Of a stretch of 64,000 nucleotides of DNA, positions 56,701-64,000 are shown piece by piece. The position numbers were made by a program, and so were the translations under genes. Positions within the stretch are counted from its first letter, which is position 1; each line of letters starts with the position of its first letter. The stretch lies in contig NC_030851.1 of NCBI RefSeq assembly GCF_000208745.1, positions 26,978,599 to 27,042,598 on the forward strand. The letters are read 5' to 3'. The notes under the pieces are model-generated. The model made no database searches. It had not been told where the DNA came from and worked only from the letters and a program-made list of their open reading frames with translations. This stretch comes from Theobroma cacao (Eukaryota; Streptophyta; Magnoliopsida; Malvales; Malvaceae).

Positions 56701-57058
56701 AACCAACCAAAGGAGTTAAAAGGTTCGGCAAGAGGGGAAAGTTAAGCCCTAGATACATTGGACCATTTGAGATTTTAGAACGTGTAAGCACAATGGCCTA
56801 TTAGTTGGCGTTACCACCTAACTTGTCCGATGTTCACCTCGTGTTTCATGTGTCCATGCTTAGAAAATATGTCCCTAATCCTTAGCATGTGATTTGGTAT
56901 AATGAAGTCCAATTGCAAGATGGATTAACCTATGAGGAGCAACCCGTAGCCATTTAGTTACGATGAAAGTATTGTGGCAAAGCCATTTAGTTGAACAAGC
57001 CACATGGGAACTCGAGGAGGAAATGAGAGAGAAATATCTTCATCCTTTTAATGTTTGA
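53714..57058 (+). pseudogene. pol: pol of element C: protease, RT, RNase H, integrase, chromodomain tail (broken)
   Basis: The protease active-site region reads LFDPKSTHSF (Asp at 53767), where the family has D-S/T-G. RT (54200-54930) keeps the catalytic [10 protein letters not shown], with FIDD at 54769-54780. RNase H follows (55190-55560: [25 protein letters not shown]), then integrase (about 55850-56580: [23 protein letters not shown]) and the chromodomain-type tail (KRFGKRGKLSPRYIGPFE, NEVQLQDGL, ATWELEEEM) to about 57058. Stops include 54370, 54931, 55303, 56153 and many more, with frameshifts in RNase H and integrase. The second His of the integrase zinc domain appears replaced by Cys. 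Confidence 0.85.
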
Positions 57059-57112
57059 TATCTGTTCTGTGATTTGTACATATAATTTGAAATTCAGGGA
57101 TCAATTTCTTAT

Positions 57113-57125
57113 AAGGAAGGGAGAA
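57113..57125 (+). other. Polypurine tract of element C
   Basis: AAGGAAGGGAGAA directly before TGTAACATCC of the 3' LTR. Confidence 0.88.
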
Positions 57126-57861
57126 TGTAACATCCCTAATCTTGATGTTAACCATGTATAATGCTAGAATACCTTATGGGTTGATGTGACATTGATGTGT
57201 ATGTTTACAAATTCAGGGAATGCTTATGTCCACAGAGAGATGGTCATGAAATGTATGAGTATGTAAAAGCTAAAATGATGTTGTGCATACGCTTGGCGTG
57301 TGAATGATATAGTGCATATGTTTAGCACTAAATTGAGTATGATATGTATGTAAATTATGCTATGCTTAATTGATATACTATGTGACATAGACCATGAATG
57401 AGAATTGGTGTGCATGAAGGACTTGTGTAGTGATTGTAAGTGATTGGAGGTTGTGGGGAACATTTAGGATGAGTTTAGACTTCAAAAGAACCAATTTTTA
57501 TGAATTTGGACGTAAGGAGTCAATTCTAGTGCATAGAGGATCGAATCTGCGAAGTCAAGAGCTGGGGGGAGAGAGTGCACTAGCCTAGGATCAAGTATAG
57601 AGCCTTTGTAGTCAATCTTAGGCAGTGAAATAAAAGCAGGGGTAAACAATTTGGTCCAGGATTGAGTACCAAGCTCCCATAGTTGATCCCAAGCTACCAG
57701 ATTAGCCAAATTCGAGCTTCAAAGGCCCCAAACTTGATTTTTTCTCATTTTCTCCCAATTTTCTCATTCTCCGCCCATTTGCTCTCAACTTTCACACCAT
57801 TCAAACCCACCAAATTCCAATCCTAAATCATGGATTCTAAGCACTAAAGGAGGTAGATTCC
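57126..57861 (+). repeat. 3' LTR of element C, truncated by a later insertion
   Basis: Matches 22096-22257 joined to 49238-49825. It stops at GGTAGATTCC 57861, where the Athila-like LTR begins; the remainder would lie right of the window. Confidence 0.88.
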
Positions 57862-59732
57862 TGTTGTTAATTTTGCACATGCAAGTATACGTATCGAACA
57901 AGTAATATAGTGATGAAGTAGAGTATCGCTCTTATGGAGATTTGTTCCTAAATCTTTACAAAGTACTAAAATTTATGACAAAATAATCTTATTTAGGTAT
58001 ATAAAATTGTTAAAAAATTAATTAAAACAAAATTAAAACAAGTACTAAATTAAATAATAGAAATTAAAATTACTTGGAAAAGGCAATAAACTAAAACCTA
58101 GGATTATGGGTTCATTCAACACTTCATCTGATATCAGCTTCTCTTAATATTTATATTCATGGGTGTTTTTGCTAACCTAGAATCCAAAGCTATGTGCAAG
58201 TCTCTGTTGAGATGCTTGCACAAATACCTAGCTTAATTGGGTCATTATAGGTCTATAGGAATCAATTAAATAAGGTTCATTAAGCTAGTGTTCTAATTTG
58301 GCTATGTATGACAATTGGCGTATGTTTACCCGAATCACGAATCAGATCACCTAAGTGACTTGAACATACACTATTCAAACCTTAGTTCAATCTAAAATCT
58401 CTCTGTCGAGTCTCAATTAGATTCACAAATCAATTAATTGTTAGCCAAGAATCAAAAGCATTGAGAATAGATTTAAATAAACAAAACTATACCCATTTAT
58501 AGTAAATAAAAGAGAATCAAATATTAAGTTTACATATTGAGATCCACCACAATCCTAGAAAGATAATTTAGCTCATAATAACTAATAAGAACAACATCCA
58601 AAGAAATTTAGCTATGAATCCAAGTCAAAGAAAATAAAAGAAACACAAAAGTAGAGAAAGAAACTAACTACTGAAGCTTAATGATCTCAATTCTCTTTCA
58701 AATTCTCTTGTGTTATTGCTTTGTTTTTGGCTTCTTTTCTCCATAATAATTGCTTATTGCCTCCCTTCTTTAAACCTCTGAAAAAGGTCCCTTAAATAGG
58801 CTCCAAGTAACCTAATTTCTAAAATTCTGTCAAATTTTTATTTTTGGAAACTCAGGGTAGCACCACGGCCATGATTTCATGGCGCCACAGTGTTGTGATA
58901 GACTTTGGTAGCGCCGCGGTGCTACTTCTTCAACGCCTTGGTTTCGTGCTCTCAAGTTTTTGTATGATGCGCCCATTTAGCCCAACGACGTGGCCACAAA
59001 TTTCCAGCACTGCTGCAGTGGTTCCTTCAGTGCCATGGACATGAGTAGCTCAGCGTCACGACCTTAGTCGCCCTACTGCCTTGTGCAAAACTACATCTAT
59101 CGAGCATCATCCAACATGATTTTAACATCGATATGATATGAACTGGGCAAAGTGGTAAACATGAAAGTTTTAGCCCTATCTCTTAAATTTTTAATGGCTT
59201 AGAAATCATGTCAATTGGACTTTGGGAATGAAAGATATGCTCCAAATGCCACATCATGTTCAGTCCATGCATACTATTGTAGTGCTCCGACTTAGACAAA
59301 TAATTTGTCCATGATCTGATCAGAACTGGGCGAAGTGGTAAACAAAAAAGTTGTAGCCTTTCCTTTTAGCGTTCTAGTGGTTAAAGAATCACTTCATTTG
59401 AAGTTATTTTATGGAGAGATATGATCAAAATACCAAAACATATACAAATGAAGCCATCACCCTACTTGCATGGATTTTAATCAAATGAGCCTTTTTCATC
59501 AAATAGTTTACAAAAGCAATAAGAGAAACCAGTAATAACAACTCTTAAAGTAATTTAAAATAAAATAACATAAAATTTAACTAAAATAACTTAAATTAAC
59601 TACTCAACATATAATCAAAGTTAAACTAGAAAAACACCTAAAATGCTACAATCCAAACCTACAATCTCGAAAGTCTAGCTACTTAAGCCCCTAAAATGTG
59701 TCAAAATAACTCTATATAATAGAGTTATGACA
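57862..59732 (-). mobile_element. LTR of a reverse-strand Athila-like element
   Basis: Starts TGTTGTTAATTTTGCAC, ends GAGTTATGACA, 1.87 kb. It is related to 20202-21716 (same strand) and to the split LTR at 16950-22095 (opposite strand). It contains the CTTAAATAGG promoter-like segment near 58792 and a GC-richer block at 58845-59095 with repeated GGCGCCAC / GCACCACGG palindromic phrases. The insertion site in C's LTR gives ATTCC as the left copy of the duplication. Confidence 0.75.
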
Positions 59733-61000
59733 ACTCAAAAACTTAAGATTTTGCTAATCCTTAAACAAAACATAGAACACATGCAATAACTTAAACTTGA
59801 AAGCATTTAACTAGAATTCAATTGCATCATTTCATTAATCACCTTTAATATCCTCAAGAGATAATCCATATTCATAACTTTAGGTAACACACAAATATTA
59901 TTCAAGTCATGTTTCAATGCAAATGCAAGCTTATCATTAAATGAATTTTCGTGTGTGTGCAATCTTTTCACCTAGAGCACTGTACAATTTGTATAAGCTT
60001 ATGTTCATGCAAAATTCAAATTAGTAATTAAATTCCATAAGTTTACTTTTCGTCTCTCTCTTCACTAATGTAGACTAACACTAAATTAAGGATCAATAAG
60101 AATTTAATAAGCTTGTAATGTATGGTTAGGATTAAGGTGTGATATGGGATAATGAATAGCTCAAATCACCATAAGCACATAGTCAATCTAGGACTTATTC
60201 AGAGCTTTGTTTTCCTTCATCTAGTATACCTTCTTTTCATCAACCTTTTTCTTTTGTTAAACACTTCATTCTTTCTTTCCTTTCTTCTTTTTCTCAATTT
60301 CACACCCCCAAACTTATTTCTTTTATTAGGTAGTGAGATGAATACAATCATATTTTTGAACTTTTCTTTTTTTTTCATCTTTACTACCTTTCTTACTATC
60401 TAGCTCAAAACACTTCTTAAATTGACTTATGCACTTAGGTATGAGGGGTGCAAAAATTTTTTTTGGAAATATGTATACAAGGGTTTAGGTTAAAAATTAA
60501 ATGTTTAGACAAAGAAAAGGTGTCATTAGGCTCAAAGGGGAAAACTAAGGATAAATTAGGTAAAGGAAGGCTACAAAAGGCTCAATCAGTCCAAAAATGG
60601 CCTAAATCATCTCCTTAACTAAGTATAGCCTAGAATTTCGTCTTGAGAGAGAATCAAACAAATTCTAAAACTTAATACATAATTCAAAAATTCACTTTCA
60701 CATAAACCTTCTCTAAATACGTACAATGAATCTAAGCAAAAGACATAGTGCTCAAAATGTAGAAATTTCATCCTAACAATAAAGCTTAGCATGAGAATTT
60801 ACATAACACTTAAACAATATTTACATGTTTCAAAGAGTCAAGATAAGAATATAACTAGGTTCTCATCATTGGATACGTAAATTAAAGGAAGTTAGCACAA
60901 TTAAATCTAGCTCAAGCTTTTGAAACATGCATAAAAATAAAAAAACATTTTAACAAAAATAACTAACCTAAAATATCATAAAAACTAATAACTATAAAAC

Positions 61001-61020
61001 CCTCCCTCAAACTTAAATTG
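61001..61020 (-). other. Purine tract typical of Athila-like elements, reverse strand
   Basis: The reverse complement reads CAATTTAAGTTTGAGGGAGG, the AAGTTTGGGGGAG-type signature usually found downstream of pol in these plant elements. Upstream on that strand is GAGGACAATGTG, also customary there. Confidence 0.55.
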
Positions 61021-61739
61021 CACATTGTCCTCAATATGAAAAGCTAAAAAGAATAAGAGAAAGAAACTCTCCTATCAATGGTGATAGTTCATTGATAGCT
61101 CTAATTTTCTTCCTCCTTATCTTCATGCTTTCCAAATCTGTAGACTTAACAAACAAGCAGGGAGGGGTTATAAGTACTTATTTAAATAGAAAAACAAAAC
61201 TAACTAAAATAACAACTAAACTGAAAAAGATATAGCTTGGGTTACCTCTTAAGAAATGCTTTTTTAAAGTCACTAGCTTGACTATGATACCCATTTTTGT
61301 TGTCTACTAAAGTACATGAGAATCTTTGGTGATTCAATTTACCTCCCAAGTAGTGTTGGAGAGGCTTCTTGTTCACTCCAAATGCTCTAGTAACTTTAGT
61401 ATAAATATCTATTGCATCACACTTATATACCTTAGCCACCTTATACAGATTTGACCACATTGATTTTTATTTCCACGGAAGGAGCTTGACTGATTTGATT
61501 AGTAACATTTGTTGTCCCATGTTAAAATCAAGATTAATTGAGGGTAGTGGATCATGCTCATCATAAACATTGTTTAGTTTTGAGTTATGGCAGTGGCTCT
61601 GATTCAAGAATTGATGTTTGCTTACTTATAGGGTGTGGAGTAGGATTACATTTACCTTTATCAACTAAAGCCACTCTACAACAATGAGCTGTGGTTGAAG
61701 GACTCTCAGTTGCATTGAAATAGTAAATTAAACTACCTT

Positions 61740-62556
61740 CTTTCCAACTTTGAAAGTTATTCTACCTTCCCTTATGTCTATCAGTGCGCTTATAGTGGCT
61801 AAGAATGGACATCCTAGTATGATCAAAACTTTTTTATCCTTTTCCATCTCAAGTACTATGAGGTCTACTGGAATGAACAACTTCCCAACTTTAAGCAAGA
61901 CATCTTCTATTAGCTAGTTGCAAGGTGACTATAGTGGGTTGAATATCCTTCAGTCCAATTCTCCTAGTAACAGACAAAGGCATAATTTGGACACTAGCAC
62001 CTATATCACATAGAGCTTTTGAAAAATTAAAATTACCAATTGAGGAAGGAATAGAAAACTCCCTAGGTCCTTAAGCTTGGTGGAAGCTTGTTTCGGATTA
62101 TTACGCTACACTCCTTAGTGAGTGTAATTGTCTCAAAGTCCTTCAGTTTCCTCTTCTTTGTCAATCTATCCTTCAGAAACTTCACATATGATGGCATCTG
62201 CTCTAAAGCTTCTACAAAAGGAATGTTGATGTGAAGCTTTTTGAATACCTCAAGAAATTTTTGGAAATGCTTATGAAGCTTTTGTTTCTAAAGGCACCGA
62301 GAAAAGGTGGTTGTGGTAAAGTTGCCTTTGCTTCATTCTCTTGAATTTGCTTATCAGTTGTCTCAATCACCGTTTTATTCTCAACAGGCTTATCTTGAAG
62401 ATTAGCTTGCCTAACACTATGTTCAACCTCTTTTCCTCTCCTCAGGGTGATTGCCATAACTTGGTCCTTACCTTATCTCCTTGGATTCACCTCTGTATCA
62501 CTAAGCAGTATCTTTGAGGTTAATTGTTTAAGAAATTGGCAAGTTGACCAACCTGA
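61740..62556 (-). pseudogene. Athila-like gag C-terminus and aspartic protease, reverse strand, broken
   Basis: The reverse strand from 62457 reads AITLRRGKEVEHS, a charged linker, then FRNKSFISISKNFLRYSKSF; across a frameshift come HINIPFVEAL, MPSYVKFLKD and ECSVIIRNKLPP. After another disruption the protease follows as ALCDIGASVQIMPLS (catalytic D-x-G-A-S, about 61990-62010) and IGLKDIQPTIVTLQLA. This order is diagnostic of the Athila/Tat gag-protease junction. It is cut at its N-terminal side by the LTR at 62557. Confidence 0.78.
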
Positions 62557-63925
62557 TGTTATACCCTGTACTTTGATATGGTGGCTAATGAAGCTTATCT
62601 GATGCCAAATGAGGTTAATTATAATGTTTAAAGGTGATGAAAGGTGAAAAGAGTATTTTAAGATAAAATATTTCGCACGCTAGGGAATAATAATAAAATA
62701 ATAATATTTTCTTTTCAGAGAAGAATTTATGAGATAAAAAATGATTTAGAAGTGAATTGAGGAATAGTAAGGTATTTTAGGTACCAAGGAGACAAGTGAA
62801 AAATTTTGAAATAAAATAATATTAAAATATTAATATTTTATTCAATGTCAAAATTTTTTGTGAAGAAAGAGTATATGGTTAATCTAAGTGGGGGAGAGGA
62901 AGAACAAGGAAATTTTGCAGAAAAATGAAGCTAGTGGGGCTCGCGCGTTGTTATTAAATAAAATTAATGTAAAAAAAATATATTTTAAATATTATGGAGA
63001 TGCCGTGTTCGAGTAGAAGCTTTATATTTCATTTGTACATGTGTAAAAGAAGATAATAGAAGGAAATTGGAGTTAAAAGAGTGTTTGGAGGACTAAATTA
63101 AAAAAGGGAAGAAACTTGAAGGGCAAAACGATAATTTTATGTAAAGTTGGGCAAAGCTTCCAAAGGAAGCTTTGACTCTCATCTTTGTCATTCATGACTA
63201 ACCTTATCTCCTCTAGCAAGATATTTTCTTCTTCTTTTTGAAGCTTCCAACGCCATTTTCATTTCAAGTTCATGAAAATCAAATTTTTTTCATGTGATTT
63301 TCCTTGTTTCTTCTCATTTCCTTTCTTTTCTTACTTCTTTCTTCTCCAAACTTCTTGGGCACTAAACCTATAGCTTCTAACCCCAATTTCCAGCACATCT
63401 AAACCCTAGGAAAAAAAAAAGAAAAAGAGAAAAAGGAAGAAAAGCTTGGTTTTGTGATTCAAGCAAGCTAAGCTTGATGATTAATGTTTTGAAGGAATAT
63501 TGGAGTGCAAGTACGGGTCAAGCAACCATAAAGGTAAAAGCAAATGATGTTTTAAGTGTAGTTGAGGAATCTTGAGAAAATGGGCATTGTTGTGTAGTTG
63601 ACATTTTAAGTGGCATGTTGTGAGAAATTGTGGTTGTTGTGGAAATGATGGTTGAACTTGATAAAAATCGTTAGAAAAGATTAATATATGTGTTAGAGTC
63701 ATAAACAAGTTGCTGGTAATCATAATTTAAAGAATTACGCAAGCAAGGGATAAAAGCAACTTTGGTAAAAATTGTGTCAAGATAAGTTAAGTTGATTAAG
63801 GATTCGTGATTGAATGAAAAAGGGAAGTATAAATGATGTACGCTAAAGATATTGCATTGGGATTGTTGCTAGGAAGTGCAACAGTAAAGGTAGTGTACTG
63901 TGGTGGTGTGTTGGGGGAAACAACG
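62557..63925 (+). mobile_element. B-family LTR, forward, cut by another LTR
   Basis: TGTTATACCCTGTACTTTG at 62557 and the next ~550 bp match the start of LTR B (28870 onward) closely, down to the AATAATATT...ATTAATATTTT block and the GGAAATTGGAGTTAAA segment. After about 63120 similarity fades. The left flank CCTGA (62552-62556) would be the target duplication. Confidence 0.8.
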
Positions 63926-64000
63926 TGTCACGACCTAAATTTCGGGCCATGACCGGCAGCATGGGTTCAATGGACGTAATCCACTAAACCCAAGCAAGCT
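63926..64000 (-). mobile_element. Start of a B-related LTR, reverse strand, running off the window
   Basis: TGTCACGACC followed by GGGCCATGACCGGCA... and GGACGTAATCCACTAA matches 17511-17585, the end of the reverse-strand solo LTR. The left flank CAACG (63921-63925) would be duplicated further right. Confidence 0.8.

Larger units (their letters stand above)
22096..57861 (+). mobile_element. Gypsy chromovirus-type element C, heavily decayed and split by nested insertions
   Basis: The 5' LTR starts TGTAACACCC at 22096 and resumes at 49238 after insertion D. The internal region with gag and pol runs from about 52318 to 57058, a purine tract lies at 57113-57125, and the 3' LTR starts TGTAACATCC at 57126. 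The two LTR starts agree closely for ~160 bp on either side of the D insertion. The domain order protease, RT, RNase H, integrase and a C-terminal chromodomain-like tail is typical of the plant chromovirus lineage. More than ten stops and frameshifts are present. The 3' LTR is cut at 57862. The flank CTTGA at 22091-22095 should be duplicated right of the window. Confidence 0.85.
59733..62556 (-). mobile_element. Internal region of the reverse-strand Athila-like element, pol missing
   Basis: Reading on the reverse strand: gag end and protease (62556 to about 61740), then ~0.7 kb with no RT, RNase H or integrase, then a purine-rich GTTTGAGGGAGG tract (complement of 61001-61010), then ~1.27 kb of AT-rich noncoding DNA before the LTR. 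The stretch 61242-61460 has an open frame (LYKVAKVYKCDAIDIYTKVT, QHYLGGKLNHQRFSCTL) that I do not recognise. This is a deletion derivative or a non-autonomous form. Confidence 0.6.

Overview
This window is nuclear DNA from a flowering plant, almost certainly a eudicot. The evidence is intron-rich genes with plant-type exons, an AT-rich background, Ty3/gypsy chromovirus and Athila-type LTR retrotransposons, an L1-type plant LINE with an RNase H tail, and tRNA-Met-type primer binding sites. The retroelement proteins remind me of Malvaceae such as cacao, but I cannot prove that from sequence alone. I see no bacterial operons, CRISPR arrays, rRNA genes or convincing tRNA genes.

The left 11.3 kb is the genic part. 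At 1083-2628 are the last three exons of a monoacylglycerol lipase / caffeoylshikimate esterase-like alpha/beta hydrolase, whose start lies off the window. At 5471-11257 is a complete six-exon gene for an IST1-like protein (ESCRT-III / Vps4 regulator, 327 aa). Its upstream region holds an AT-rich ~250-bp tandem repeat, and its 3.3-kb third intron holds a 187-bp tandem duplication, a 27-bp minisatellite and a 54-bp duplication. 11.3-13.8 kb is intergenic with no gene that I can support.

From about 13.8 kb to the right edge the window is a stack of retrotransposons inserted into one another. A reverse-strand LINE RNase H fragment (13799-14387) is cut by a reverse-strand LTR (14388-16097) with part of its internal region (16098-16949). 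A forward Athila-type LTR begins at 16950. It is interrupted by a solo LTR (17511-20103, target duplication CCAAC) and by a reverse Athila-type LTR (20202-21716, GACAC), then broken at 22096 by a gypsy element called C here.

Element C runs from 22096 to 57861 because its 5' LTR was split by a solo LTR called D (22258-49232, GTGCA). D was split by a LINE (22975-48197, 13-bp duplication TTGGCTAAGGTGA). The LINE was split by another solo LTR (24652-27638, TGGAT) and by a non-autonomous LTR element called B (28870 to about 44570). B was split by an almost full-length Del/Tekay-type gypsy chromovirus called A (32270-43016, TCTGT/TCCGT). The deepest chain is Athila LTR > C > D > LINE > B > A, six levels, with most junctions marked by matching target-site duplications.

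The 3' LTR of C is cut at 57862 by a reverse-strand Athila-like element that keeps gag-protease but shows no reverse transcriptase. That element is cut at 62557 by a B-family LTR, which is cut in turn at 63926 by an inverted B-family LTR running off the window.

None of the transposon proteins is intact; all carry stops or frameshifts. The most unusual local feature is an 85-bp GT...AG insertion in element A between the integrase and the chromodomain, whose removal restores the frame exactly. Element boundaries came from aligning copies by eye. Those marked by duplications are firm to the base; the others are approximate.
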